From contig NZ_CP107030.1 in assembly GCF_027474825.1 (NCBI RefSeq), forward strand, positions 4,282,001-4,346,000: 64,000 bases of DNA, read 5' to 3'. Below are positions 36,794 through 46,617 of the stretch, in pieces (positions within the stretch are counted from its first letter, which is position 1; every line of letters starts with the position of its first letter). The notes beneath the pieces were generated by a model that did no database searches, was not told the origin of the DNA, and saw nothing but the letters and a program-made list of their open reading frames with translations. The position numbers and the translations under genes are program-made. This DNA comes from Maribacter halichondriae. GTDB taxonomy: Bacteria > Bacteroidota > Bacteroidia > Flavobacteriales > Flavobacteriaceae.

Positions 36794-37618
36794 CTACATC
36801 CTTTCTTGCAACCACTTCTTAACGGTTTCCAACATTTCCTCCTTACACAAATCATTATGAAGTTCATGATACCCATCCTCGAACAATTTTAAGGTCGTTT
36901 CGGTAGCGTTTTTATGGAATTCTTCTGTGCCACGGTAATCGATGATAGGGTCTCCGGTACCGTGTAGCAAAAGGGTTTCTACTCTTAGAGCCCCGGCATG
37001 AGCAATGGCCCACTCCCCTGCTTCAATTATTGGAAAAGAATACATCGGACTCACTTTGTCATGCACTAGCTGGTCGGACTTGTATTTTTCAACTTCTTCT
37101 GGGATTCGAGAAATTCCATTCGGATCAAGTCCCGAAGGCATCGTGATCGACGGTAGAATATTCAGCAACGCTTTTCCCAATATCATTTTCCATTGAGGTG
37201 GCTGAAAGGCCAATCTCAAATACGGACTCGTGGCCACAATACCTTTAATTTTCGGTTCACGGCGTAAGGCATAGTTCAATATCAAATTCCCGCCCATGCT
37301 ATGGCCATAAAGAAATATCGGCAGTTTGGGATACAATTCAACGGCCTTCTGAATCGTCAAATCCAAGATATCCAACAACGATTTGTAACTAGGGCAATGT
37401 CCTCTATTTCCACTGGACTTTCCATGGCCGATGTTATCGTACATTACAACAGCAAGTCCTGAATCAAGCAACATCGGAACCACATTCTCCAAATAACGGC
37501 CCGAATGTTCGCCAAAACCATGAACCAAAACGATAACCGCCTTTGGGTTTTCGGGCTTCGTATGGAACCCTTGGATTTTGGTACTGAAGGCCTGGAATGT
37601 GAATTGTTGGAGATTCAT
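36794..37618 (-). CDS. Alpha/beta hydrolase, monoacylglycerol lipase/lysophospholipase-like
   Basis: A 274-residue serine hydrolase. The oxyanion/HG motif is in VLVHGFGEHSGRY, the nucleophile elbow in FLYGHSMGGNLILNYA (Ser near 108), and the catalytic Asp and His in LLHGTGDPIIDYRGTE and DGYHELHNDLC near the C terminus. This is the pattern of monoglyceride lipases and lysophospholipases (Hydrolase_4). It has no signal peptide, so it is cytoplasmic. It lies 26 bases after pabB on the same strand. Confidence 0.88.
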   Translation of the reverse strand: MNLQQFTFQAFSTKIQGFHTKPENPKAVIVLVHGFGEHSGRYLENVVPMLLDSGLAVVMYDNIGHGKSSGNRGHCPSYKSLLDILDLTIQKAVELYPKLPIFLYGHSMGGNLILNYALRREPKIKGIVATSPYLRLAFQPPQWKMILGKALLNILPSITMPSGLDPNGISRIPEEVEKYKSDQLVHDKVSPMYSFPIIEAGEWAIAHAGALRVETLLLHGTGDPIIDYRGTEEFHKNATETTLKLFEDGYHELHNDLCKEEMLETVKKWLQERM

Positions 37619-37644
37619 TTTAGAAATGAGTTAACTGTAAGGTT

Positions 37645-38988
37645 TTAAATTACGCTTGGAATTTGGAATTTCTTTTTTGGGATTTGAGCCCCCCCCTCTA
37701 GTACTTCCCGCATTGCCTTGGCCTTCAAAAGGCATTCCTCATATTCTTTTTCAGGTATCGCTTTGGCCGTAATGGCACCGCCAACTGCATACGAAACATA
37801 CTTTTCTGTTGCATTATATAAAATACTTCGGATTACTACATTAAAATCAAAATCATTGTCCGGCGTGAAATAGCCTACGGCACCACTATACAGTCCGCGT
37901 TTGGAGGATTCGAGGGTTTCGATGATCTTCATGGCCGAGACTTTGGGAGCGCCCGTCATGCTACCCATGGGGAAAGTTTCCCGTATCAATTCTACTGGGT
38001 TTTTACCTTCTGGGACTTCCGAAGTAATGGTCGAAATCATCTGATGCACCTGCTCAAAAGTATAGACCTCACAAAGTTCTTCGACGGTCACACTTCCTTT
38101 TACCGCGCTTTTGGATAGATCGTTGCGCACCAAATCGACGATCATAATGTTTTCGGCACGTTCCTTCACATCGTTTTTTAAATCCTCGATTAGGCTTTTG
38201 TCATCATTTGGTTTCGATGCGCGTTTTGCGGTCCCTTTGATCGGCCGGGAAATAACTTTATTGCCCACTTTCTTCAAATAGCGTTCTGGAGAGGCCGAAA
38301 GCAAATACTTGTCGTTCAATTTCAGGAAAGTAGCAAAAGGTGCTTTAGATATTGTATTCAATTTTCGATACGTCTGCAAGGGGTCGATTCGGGTGCTTTC
38401 GGCATAAAATTCCTGGCAAAAATTGGCCTCATAGATATCCCCACGGTGAATATGGTGCAACATGCGGTCAATCCTTCTAAAATATTCATCCTTGAAAATG
38501 CGCAGTTTGATACGGACATCCTGTGTGACCGAATTATTTCCCTCCCTTGGAAAATTACCACTCGAAATGAATTCAAAATCCGATTCGATTTCATCGTCAA
38601 CCATATTTAAATAGATGAACTCGGCACTATTTCCTGTAATCCGGATAATCTTTTTAGGCTGGAAGAAAAACAAATCCGGAAAATGCAATCCGTCAAAATT
38701 ATTCGATTGCAAGGCCTCTACATCGTTCTTTAGGTCGTAGGAAAGATATCCGAAAAGCCAATCACGGGTTTCTGATTGGTATTCCCGAAGATTTTCAAAT
38801 GCATTCTCGCAATCGGTTATGATAGAGGTCAATCCATCAACTGCCAATAAAGCATCGAACGAACCATAGGTGTCAGCGTGGGCGTTGCTATCCATCCAGA
38901 CCACTTCGTCGAACTGCCGTGCCCATTCCAATAGGGCGTTCTTGAATTTTGAGACCTCAGAAACCTGAAAAGAGACTGTTTTCCGCAA
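37645..38988 (-). CDS. pabB: Aminodeoxychorismate synthase component I
   Basis: Chorismate-binding enzyme of 447 residues that, with a glutamine amidotransferase, makes 4-amino-4-deoxychorismate for folate. Motifs are SRPIKGTAKRASKP (the pabB/trpE 'PIKGT'), DLVRNDLSKSAVKGSV, FPMGSMTGAPKVSAMKIIE and GLYSGAVGYF. The KG pair in PIKGT matches the PabB subgroup more than TrpE. A partner pabA is not in the window. It is followed by the lipase, and preceded 9 bases away by an FMN reductase. Confidence 0.9.
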   Translation of the reverse strand: MRKTVSFQVSEVSKFKNALLEWARQFDEVVWMDSNAHADTYGSFDALLAVDGLTSIITDCENAFENLREYQSETRDWLFGYLSYDLKNDVEALQSNNFDGLHFPDLFFFQPKKIIRITGNSAEFIYLNMVDDEIESDFEFISSGNFPREGNNSVTQDVRIKLRIFKDEYFRRIDRMLHHIHRGDIYEANFCQEFYAESTRIDPLQTYRKLNTISKAPFATFLKLNDKYLLSASPERYLKKVGNKVISRPIKGTAKRASKPNDDKSLIEDLKNDVKERAENIMIVDLVRNDLSKSAVKGSVTVEELCEVYTFEQVHQMISTITSEVPEGKNPVELIRETFPMGSMTGAPKVSAMKIIETLESSKRGLYSGAVGYFTPDNDFDFNVVIRSILYNATEKYVSYAVGGAITAKAIPEKEYEECLLKAKAMREVLEGGAQIPKKKFQIPSVI

Positions 38989-38997
38989 GAATACTGC

Positions 38998-39531
38998 TTA
39001 TAAGGAGTTTAGGAACCCATCAATTGCCTTTTTATGCTCCGCAGCAAGGTCAGCATCTAAAATACCTTTTTCCAAATCAAAATTCTCATGGAAGGAGGGC
39101 AGTGAAAAAGTGATGCCAATTTTTGCCCCAAAGCGCGGGAGAAAATTTTTCGTCACCTCCAAAGCACTTGAACCTCCACGTTTACCTCCGGAAGTAGACA
39201 TCAATAGCACATTAGTGTTCTCTAAAAACTTCCGCTCTAGCCGAGATAGCCAATCGATTACGTTTTTAAAATAGGCAGAGGGATTGCTATTGTGCTCGTT
39301 AACCGAAAGAATGAGTCCATCTGCCTTTTGAATATCGTCTTTCAACTCGATCAAAGAGTTTGAATAGCCCTTTTCTTTCTCTTGGTCTTCGTTGTACATC
39401 GGGAAAGGACAATTCGCCATATTCATAACTTGAATTTCATATCCCGAGATAAGCGAAACGGTATGTTTTACCAATTTGAAGTTGATCGAGGTCGATGAAT
39501 TACTGCCTGCAAATGCCAATATTGATGCCAT
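38998..39531 (-). CDS. NADPH-dependent FMN reductase
   Basis: A flavodoxin-like FMN reductase of 177 residues. The phosphate-binding loop for FMN is AFAGSNSSTSINFKL near the N terminus, followed by DGLILSVNEHNSNPSAYFKNVIDWLSR, the standard NADPH_dep_FMN_red segment, then MSTSGGKRGGSSALE. It probably acts on quinones or flavin in the cytoplasm. It is nine bases upstream of pabB, so they may share a transcript. Confidence 0.88.
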   Translation of the reverse strand: MASILAFAGSNSSTSINFKLVKHTVSLISGYEIQVMNMANCPFPMYNEDQEKEKGYSNSLIELKDDIQKADGLILSVNEHNSNPSAYFKNVIDWLSRLERKFLENTNVLLMSTSGGKRGGSSALEVTKNFLPRFGAKIGITFSLPSFHENFDLEKGILDADLAAEHKKAIDGFLNSL

Positions 39532-39582
39532 GGTTACGTTTTAAGTGCTTACAACTGAGCAACGAAAATACCGCAAATCGTA

Positions 39583-39611
39583 TTGACTTGCGAGTATTTT
39601 GTATAATTTTG
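39583..39611 (+). promoter_or_regulatory. Predicted flavobacterial promoter
   Basis: TTG at 39583-39585, an 18-base spacer and TAATTTTG at 39604-39611 match the Bacteroidota -33/-7 consensus well. The predicted start near 39618 would give the acyltransferase gene a leader of roughly 110 bases. Confidence 0.5.
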
Positions 39612-39728
39612 CGGAGCAAAACATCCGAACACACTGTTTGACAAGTATATAGATAGATTCAAGTTATGAATTTTGAGTCATCGGCTCAGAGTAATCATAA
39701 CCATCGTAGTTAAGTTATAGTTTAAGAA

Positions 39729-40914
39729 TTGGAAACAAAGACCAACAGATTATATTTTATCGATGCCATGAGGGCATGGGCGATTCTCATGATGCTACAA
39801 GGGCATTTTGTGGATGGGTTGCTTGATAATACATTTCGCGATATTAGTTACACTCCATATGCCATTTGGAGTTATTTCAGGGGGCATCACCGCACCCGTT
39901 TTCTTTACGGTCTCCGGGTTTATTTATACCTATCTCTTGATTCGCGTTCCCCAAAAGGGACTGGAAAACCCCAGGGTCAAAAAAGGCATCAAGCGCGGAC
40001 TTGAGTTGTTATTGATAGGGTATCTGCTTCGCATGAACCTTTTTGGGTTGTTGAAGGGTGAGATTTATGACTCTTTCTTTTTTGTGGATGTACTCCACTG
40101 CATCGGGCTTTCTATTTTAGGCATCATCGGGGTGTATCTCTTGACGCAGCACCGTAAAAGATTCTTGTTCCCATCGGTTCTGGTAGGAATTACAGTATTG
40201 CTTTTTCTTTTCGAACCGCTTTACAAGTCATTTAGCTATGGGTTTTTACCGGATGCCTTTGCCAACTATTTCACCAAGGCAAATGGTTCCGTGTTTACAA
40301 TTTTCCCGTGGTTCGGCTATGCCTCATTTGGTGCGTTTCTTTCGATTCTTTTTACCCGATTTAAAAACTTTAAACACCTTTACCCAATCGCAATGGCCAT
40401 CTCGGTAGTTATGGGCTCATTGTTGATTTTCTTTTCGTCGGATTTCTTTTTAGCGCTTTCACAAGCCACAGGCATTCAATTGTTCGCCGATATCTTTTTT
40501 AATAACTACCTCTTTATTCGGTTGGGCGATGTGTTTTTAGTCTTTGCCGTCTTTATGCTATTTCGAAGTTTAATGACGAACAAAACCATGTTGGCAATCG
40601 GTTCAAGTACCCTTTCGATTTACGTGGTGCACTTTATCATCCTCTATGGTAGCTTTACTGGATTGGGACTTTATGGCTTCTTTCATCATTCCTTATCGCC
40701 AATGGTGGTAATACCTGCAGCCATTCTATTTATGGTCGTCTGCACCTATTTGGCCTTGCAGTATGAAAAACATAAGGTTGAAATCAAATCTAAACTAAGG
40801 GTCGCTCAAAAATGGTGTTTGGCCCAGGCAGAAGTTATTTTGACTTTTGCTTTTGAATTAACTAAAAACATCTTTCTTAAAGTACTTCGGTTGCTGGGAT
40901 TGGTTAAGAATTAG
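39729..40914 (+). CDS. DUF1624-type acyltransferase membrane protein (one frameshift)
   Basis: About 394 residues when one G is removed from the run of five at 39880-39884. Otherwise the 5' and 3' parts lie in different frames. The N terminus (RLYFIDAMRAWAILMMLQGHFVDGL) and PVFFTVSGFIYTYLL match the heparan-alpha-glucosaminide N-acetyltransferase-like (DUF1624) family. Ten or so TM segments are visible. It starts with TTG at 39729; no closer ATG fits. The acyl acceptor is unknown, with cell-surface glycan a reasonable guess. Confidence 0.75.
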
Positions 40915-41178
40915 TTGTACGTTGTTTTGTTTTTTATCAACCGTAAGCTCCAAGTTGGATTTGCAAACCCGCACTTTTGTTTAAAGCCATCTAAAGTCAA
41001 AAGCGCCAGTCGTTTCTAACCATCGGTTAACACGAAAGACAACATTGGGAAGTCCATTGAAGTAAATTATCGTTTAGACTCCGCTTTTGACGAGTATGTT
41101 TGGAGCCAAGACAATTTTAATAGATTTTACCAAACTCATGTTTTTATATCGAATACGGTCAATTCAAAAAAAATAAAT
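40915..41178. other. Non-coding gap before the lipoprotein gene
   Basis: 264 bases with no supported ORF, hairpin or RNA family. The final 30 bases are A-rich before the ATG at 41179. Confidence 0.35.
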
Positions 41179-41607
41179 ATGAAAAAGTTGATTTGCTTTT
41201 TTGCCGTTGCAACCTTATTCTCCTGTAGTAAAAATGAAAGTGAGGGACGGGCAAAAGAAATACTCGGAACTTGGCATGGGGTTCGAACTGATTTCATCGT
41301 TGACGGGCAACCAGACCCCAATTCTTCAAGAGATGGTATTTATTCCGTAGCTTTTGCTTATGCCAATGGCTTAGAAATTTTTGATGATGGAACTTTAAAA
41401 GGACTCATCAAGAATTTTGACAATGATCTTCAGATGGATGTTTGGATTCCAACAGAGTATGTCAGTACCTGGGAACTACTTAATGATACCGAAGTCAGAT
41501 TGAACGATTTAACTTATAAATTAGTGTTACTTACTGAAAACGAACTTGTTATACAGTTTGAGAGTGCTAATACTATTAAAGAACTCAAGCTAGTCAAGAA
41601 AGAATAA
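41179..41607 (+). CDS. Small lipocalin-like lipoprotein
   Basis: A 142-residue lipoprotein. The signal KKLICFFAVATLFSC ends in a lipobox-type LFSC, predicting lipidation of the cysteine near residue 16. The rest begins ILGTWHGVRTDFIVDG and contains GTLKGLIKNFDNDL, STWELLNDTEVRL and a final ELVIQFESANTIKELKLV. This is a lipocalin-like/DUF4923-type pattern common in flavobacteria. The ligand and role are unknown. It stands alone on the plus strand, convergent with lpd. Confidence 0.7.
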   Translation: MKKLICFFAVATLFSCSKNESEGRAKEILGTWHGVRTDFIVDGQPDPNSSRDGIYSVAFAYANGLEIFDDGTLKGLIKNFDNDLQMDVWIPTEYVSTWELLNDTEVRLNDLTYKLVLLTENELVIQFESANTIKELKLVKKE

Positions 41608-41654
41608 ATAGCTAAAACTTCCCAGTTCTACTAAATTAGTAGCTATTCAAAATT

Positions 41655-43061
41655 CTAAACATGCAATGCCCGATCGTCGGTCGCAGCCAACGCAGCTTCT
41701 TTGACCGCTTCGGCATAGGTCGGGTGGGCATGGCTCATACGAGCCATATCTTCCGCCGAAGCCCTAAACTCCATTGCCGTTACCGCTTCGGTAATCAAAT
41801 CGGCACATCTAGCACCAATCATATGCACGCCCAAAACTTCGTCTGTCTTTTTATCGGCCAGTATTTTGACGAATCCGTCGATATCGCCACTAGCACGTGA
41901 ACGACCCAAGGCCCGCATGGGGAACTGTCCCACTTTATATTCGACACCAGCCTCTTTTAGTTCTTCTTCAGTCTTTCCGACCGCAGAAACTTCGGGCCAA
42001 GTGTAAACCACCCCAGGGATCAAGTTGTAATCGATATGCGGTTTTTGCCCAGCTAAAATCTCGGCCACCAAGGTTCCCTCTTCTTCTGCCTTATGGGCTA
42101 ACATGGCACCACGAATTACATCGCCAATGGCATAGATGTTCGAAACATTGGTCTGTAGGTGGTCATTTACCTCGACCTTGCCTCGATCGTCGATTTTGAC
42201 TCCAGCAGCTTCCGCATTCAATCCATCAGTATAGGGGCGACGGCCTACGGAGACAAGGCAGTAATCCCCCTTAAAGATAACTTCCTCTCCTTTTTTGTCA
42301 TCCGCTTTTACAATCACTTCTTTGCCCTTGCGTTCAACGGACTTTACTTTATGAGATAGGTGGAACTTCACTTTTTGCTTTTTCAGCACTTTCATCAATT
42401 CTTTTGAAAGTGCTCCGTCCATAGTGGGAATGATACGATCCATATATTCCACGACGGTCACCTCTGCTCCAAGCCTTTTATAAACTTGACCCAATTCGAG
42501 CCCGATAACTCCGCCTCCGATGACGATCATATGTTTGGGAATTTCCTTGAGTTCCAAAGCTTCGGTCGAAGTAATGATACGTTCTTTATCGATTTTTATG
42601 AAAGGAAGCGTTGAAGGTTTGCTTCCGGTAGCAATTATAATATTATTTGCCTCAATTGTTTCGGTCTTTCCGTCGTTCTTTTTGATATTGACATGGGTCG
42701 CATCCTTAAAACTTCCCAATCCTTCAAAAACTTCGACCTTATTTTTATCCATCAAAAACTGGATTCCCTTGGTAGTCATATCGACCACGTTCTGCTTCCG
42801 GGCAATCATTTTTGCTAAATTGACCTTTACCTCCCCGGGAATCTCAATACCATGATCCTCAAAATGCGAAACCGCATCCTCATAATGATGAGAAGAATCC
42901 AACATTGCTTTTGAGGGAATACACCCCACGTTCAGGCAAGTGCCGCCTAGGGTACTATATTTTTCAATGATCGCGGTTTTCATTCCCAATTGTGCGCAAC
43001 GGATCGCTGCAACATATCCACCGGGTCCAGAGCCGATAATGGCCACATCGTATGAACTCAT
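41655..43061 (-). CDS. lpdA: Dihydrolipoyl dehydrogenase
   Basis: FAD flavoprotein of 468 residues that reoxidises dihydrolipoyl groups in the pyruvate and 2-oxoglutarate dehydrogenase complexes. The FAD-binding start is VAIIGSGPGGYVAAIRCAQ, the redox disulfide is GGTCLNVGCIPSK, the NAD-binding GGGVIGLELG and the dimerisation domain follow, and the catalytic His-Glu pair is in HAHPTYAEA near the C terminus. Length and motifs are typical. It is divergent from the Lrp gene's upstream side by orientation, with a 50-base gap. Confidence 0.96.
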   Translation of the reverse strand: MSSYDVAIIGSGPGGYVAAIRCAQLGMKTAIIEKYSTLGGTCLNVGCIPSKAMLDSSHHYEDAVSHFEDHGIEIPGEVKVNLAKMIARKQNVVDMTTKGIQFLMDKNKVEVFEGLGSFKDATHVNIKKNDGKTETIEANNIIIATGSKPSTLPFIKIDKERIITSTEALELKEIPKHMIVIGGGVIGLELGQVYKRLGAEVTVVEYMDRIIPTMDGALSKELMKVLKKQKVKFHLSHKVKSVERKGKEVIVKADDKKGEEVIFKGDYCLVSVGRRPYTDGLNAEAAGVKIDDRGKVEVNDHLQTNVSNIYAIGDVIRGAMLAHKAEEEGTLVAEILAGQKPHIDYNLIPGVVYTWPEVSAVGKTEEELKEAGVEYKVGQFPMRALGRSRASGDIDGFVKILADKKTDEVLGVHMIGARCADLITEAVTAMEFRASAEDMARMSHAHPTYAEAVKEAALAATDDRALHV

Positions 43062-43111
43062 AAAAAGTCTTTAAATTAATGAACTACAAAATTAGTACTA
43101 TTTTTTCGGTT

Positions 43112-43573
43112 TTACAGGTCGATTGCGGTCGTATGCTTGACTTCGTTGATAATAAATGAGCTTTGTGTGCTTCCGATATGTTTGATGGCAGTGAGCTTAT
43201 TTACCACAAACTCGCGATAGGCATCCAAGTTGGTAACATATATTTTTAAAATATAATCATAGTCGCCGCTGATATGGTAGCATTCAACCACTTCTGGTAA
43301 TTGCAAAACCTCGCGTTCGAATTGTATCACAAACTCCTTGATATGCTGTGCTAATTTTACGTGGCACAACACGACAAAGGCCTTGTCCACTTTCTTTTTA
43401 TCCACAAGGGCAACATAACGAGTGATGACCTGTGATTTTTCAAGACGCTTGATCCGCTCATACACGGCCGTAACTGAGAGACCTAAATGATTTGCATATT
43501 CCTTTGTGGTCCTTTTGCTATCGGCCTGCAATAAAGCCAATAACTTCTTGTCGGTGGCATCTAGTTTCAACAT
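43112..43573 (-). CDS. Lrp/AsnC family transcriptional regulator
   Basis: A 153-residue regulator. The N-terminal helix-turn-helix is DKKLLALLQADSKRTTKEYANHLGLSVTAVYERIKRLE, and the C-terminal AsnC/RAM ligand domain follows with YHISGDYDYILKI. Such proteins sense amino acids and control nearby genes. It is divergent from the methionine-gamma-lyase gene, 150 bases away, and is a strong candidate to control it. Confidence 0.92.
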   Translation of the reverse strand: MLKLDATDKKLLALLQADSKRTTKEYANHLGLSVTAVYERIKRLEKSQVITRYVALVDKKKVDKAFVVLCHVKLAQHIKEFVIQFEREVLQLPEVVECYHISGDYDYILKIYVTNLDAYREFVVNKLTAIKHIGSTQSSFIINEVKHTTAIDL

Positions 43574-43674
43574 GATTTAATTTCGTTTTTAGGATGTGAA
43601 ATTCAAGACATTAAAATATATAATCTATATAATGTAATTATCATAGTTTTATTTTCTATAAATACAAATAATCA

Positions 43675-43705
43675 TTGACAACATATCCATTTAAAGGTAA
43701 TTTTA
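43675..43705 (+). promoter_or_regulatory. Predicted promoter of the methionine-gamma-lyase gene
   Basis: TTG at 43675-43677 and TAATTTTA at 43698-43705 are spaced 20 bases, near the flavobacterial -33/-7 pattern. The upstream 50 bases are AT-rich with partial dyads (TATAATCTATATAATG), a likely binding area for the divergent Lrp protein. Confidence 0.45.
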
Positions 43706-43723
43706 TAGTCTAAATCTACAATT

Positions 43724-44943
43724 ATGGACTACAAATCATCGGATAATTTACAGGACTTACAGTATTTTGGGGAATACGGGGGCGTGAACCCTTCGATTTC
43801 AGATTCCTCTACCTACACATTTCTTTCGGCAAAAACCATGTTCGATACGTTCGAGGGGAATACCGTAGGTTGCTACCTTTATAGTCGGCACTCCTCCCCT
43901 AGTAATCTGTATCTCGGCGAAGCTTTGGCCGCCATGGAGGGCACTGAAACCGCCAATGTTACCGCCAGTGGCATGGGGGCAATTTCGGCGGTGATCATGC
44001 AATTGTGCGATGCGGGAGACCATATTGTCAGTAGCCGCACCATTTATGGAGGGACCTACGCGTTCATGAAGAATTTTTTAAAAAGTTCAACATCAAAACG
44101 GACTTTGTCGACATTACGAATCTTGAAATTGTCGAAAATGCCATTACTCCCGATACCAAAATGATCTATTGCGAATCGGTCAGTAATCCCCTTTTGGAGA
44201 TTGCGGATTTAGAAGCACTTTCCAAATTGGCTAAGAAGCACAATACTCCCCTAGTGGTAGATAATACCTTTTCTCCGTTATCCATTGCTCCCGCGAAGTT
44301 AGGTGCAGATATCATCATCCATAGTCTTACCAAATTCATCAACGGCACAAGTGACTGTGTTGCCGGTGTCGTTTGTGGCACCAAAGATTTTTGTCTTGCT
44401 CTAAAGGACGTCAACAATGGTGCGGGAATGCTGATGGGAAGTACTTTGGATAGCCTTCGGGCGGCCTCCATCCTAAAAAATATGCGCACACTGCATATCC
44501 GGATGAAAAAGCACAGTGAAAATGCCATGTATCTTGGCCAGAAGTTCGAAAAGGATGGGTTGCGCGTTGTTTATCCTGGACTAAAGTCACATTCCGGTCA
44601 TGAAGTGATCAAACGACAGATGAATCTCGAATACGGTTTTGGTGGATTGCTAACACTGGATGTTGGTTCCTTGGAAAATGCGAATGCCCTCATGGAAATG
44701 ATGCAGGATAAAAAGCTTGGCTATTTGGCCGTAAGTCTAGGTTTCTACAAAACACTCTTTAGCGCCCCGGGCACTTCTACTTCTTCCGAGATTCCTTTGG
44801 AAGAACAGGAAGCCATGGGCCTCGGCGACGGACTCATTCGTTTCTCAATAGGTCTGGACAACGATATACACCGAACCTATGAAATGATGAAGTCGTGTAT
44901 GACACATTTGGACATACTAAAAGATGTTCCCGCTCAGGTCTAG
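43724..44943 (+). CDS. Methionine gamma-lyase/cystathionine gamma-synthase family (one frameshift)
   Basis: PLP enzyme of about 406 residues after adding one A to the run of five at 44080-44084. Without it the frame ends at 44164. The N-terminal NVTASGMGAISAVI, the aspartate segment VVDNTFSPL, and the Schiff-base lysine in HSLTKFINGTSD define the Cys/Met metabolism PLP family. Context with an Lrp regulator and a NhaC/MetT-like carrier favours methionine gamma-lyase (methionine to methanethiol, ammonia and 2-oxobutyrate). Cystathionine gamma-lyase or synthase is the alternative. The downstream NhaC gene is 74 bases away. Confidence 0.8.
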
Positions 44944-44984
44944 TTTGAAACTGCTCGACCAATTTGCACAGCCCTTGCCAAAAT

Positions 44985-44996
44985 CGTAATATTACG
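44985..44996. promoter_or_regulatory. Perfect 12-bp palindrome upstream of the NhaC gene
   Basis: CGTAATATTACG lies 22 bases before the NhaC ATG. Its perfect symmetry and position fit an operator, possibly for the Lrp protein, but a single site is weak evidence. Confidence 0.3.
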
Positions 44997-45017
44997 GGAT
45001 AACCAAACCCGCTTTGC

Positions 45018-46511
45018 ATGAAAGACAAGGACTCGAAAAAATTCCGTCAGAAAGAAAACATCGTAGAAAATCGAGAACTGAACATTTGGGAGGCCTTGAT
45101 CCCGGTGTTTGCCCTGGTCGGCATGTTGGCCTATAATGTCTATGTCTTCGGAGACGATGCGATAAGCGGTTCCAATCAGTTTATTCTACTTTTAGGAGGT
45201 GCCGTAGCCGCCATAGTCGGGTTTTTCAATAAGGTAACCTACAAACAAATGCTGGCCGAAGTGGCCGAAAATGTGAAGTCCACTACGGGTGCGCTCCTTA
45301 TCCTATTAATGGTCGGTGCATTGGCCGGCACTTGGTTGATCAGTGGAATTATTCCCGCGATGATCTACTACGGACTGCAGATTTTGAATCCCACTATATT
45401 TTTAGCGGCCTGCGTGATTATTTGTGCGATTATCTCCATTGCCACCGGCAGTAGCTGGACAACAGCCGCCACGGTCGGAATTGCCCTTATCGGTATTGGT
45501 GATGCTTTAGGAATTTCTTTAGGAATGACCGCAGGAGCTGTGCTTTCCGGAGCTTATTTTGGGGATAAGATGTCACCATTGAGCGATACAACCAATCTGG
45601 CACCCGCCATGGCCGGAGGCGAACTTTTCGACCATATCAAGTATATGACGATTACCACTATCCCAACGATTTCGGTAACCTTGATAGTTTTTATCATCAT
45701 GGGTTTTATGATAGATACTTCCGGATCGGCAGATACAGCGGCCATATTGGATTCCATCGATGCTACCTTTAATATTAATGGTTGGTTATTTTTAGTTCCC
45801 TTGGCGGTCATATTTTTAATTGTCAAAAAAACACCACCATTGGCCGCTTTACTTATTGGTACCCTGCTTGGAGCCGTTTTTGCCCTGATTTTTCAACCAG
45901 GAATAGTAGCGGGAATCACGGGGGTTTCCGAATTGACCTTCGAATCGGGTTATAAAGGAATTTTGAAGGCGATTACTACGCAAACATCGATTCCTTCTGA
46001 CAATGCCGCGCTTAGTGATTTATTCACCGCCAAGGGCATGGCCGGAATGCTCGGCACTATTTGGTTGATAGTATGTGCAATGGTCTTCGGAGGAGTTATG
46101 GATGGCATCGGAGCGCTTTCGAGAATTACAAAGGCCTTACTTTCAATGGCCAAAACTACTTTCGGACTTTTCGCCAGTACTGTTGGAAGCTGTCTGGCAT
46201 TGAATGTAACCGCTTCCGACCAATATCTCGCGATTGTCGTTCCTGGAAAAATGTTCGCTAAAGCATACAAAGACAGAGGGTTGGCGCCCGAAAACTTAAG
46301 TCGAACTTTAGAAGATTCAGGTACGGTGACCTCAGTCTTGATCCCGTGGAATACCTGTGGAGCCTACCATAGCGGTGTCTTGGGCGTGGGTGTTGGTGAA
46401 TATTTCGTTTATGCAATTTTCAATTGGATGAGCCCGATGATGACCTTATTATTCGCCGCACTTAAAATCAAAATCAAGCAGTTGGCTCCTGATAAATCGG
46501 TCGTCGAATAA
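45018..46511 (+). CDS. NhaC family transporter (Na+/H+ antiporter or MetT-like)
   Basis: Membrane carrier of 497 residues with about 11-12 TM segments and the NhaC motifs GAVLSGAYFGDKMSPLSDTTNLAP and ALEDSGTVTSVLIPWNTCGAYH (spanning about 410-430). NhaC proteins are Na+/H+ antiporters, but a subgroup (MetT) imports methionine. Placement right after methionine gamma-lyase, with an Lrp regulator upstream, favours methionine uptake. It starts 75 bases after the lyase stop. Confidence 0.9.
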   Translation: MKDKDSKKFRQKENIVENRELNIWEALIPVFALVGMLAYNVYVFGDDAISGSNQFILLLGGAVAAIVGFFNKVTYKQMLAEVAENVKSTTGALLILLMVGALAGTWLISGIIPAMIYYGLQILNPTIFLAACVIICAIISIATGSSWTTAATVGIALIGIGDALGISLGMTAGAVLSGAYFGDKMSPLSDTTNLAPAMAGGELFDHIKYMTITTIPTISVTLIVFIIMGFMIDTSGSADTAAILDSIDATFNINGWLFLVPLAVIFLIVKKTPPLAALLIGTLLGAVFALIFQPGIVAGITGVSELTFESGYKGILKAITTQTSIPSDNAALSDLFTAKGMAGMLGTIWLIVCAMVFGGVMDGIGALSRITKALLSMAKTTFGLFASTVGSCLALNVTASDQYLAIVVPGKMFAKAYKDRGLAPENLSRTLEDSGTVTSVLIPWNTCGAYHSGVLGVGVGEYFVYAIFNWMSPMMTLLFAALKIKIKQLAPDKSVVE

Positions 46512-46617
46512 AACAAAAGAGTAAAACCCTTTTGAATTTTTCAGTTACTTTTCTCGGGTAAGGCTTCCTAATTTGGGCTATTCTTTCTAATTTCACGCCG
46601 AATTTAAAATACTTCAT

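Noticed and set aside
35400..36815. 471-residue version of TilS with a long N terminus
   Set aside because: The extra N terminus is translated from direct repeats and the frame ends early at a homopolymer; the repaired 435-residue version matches the family.
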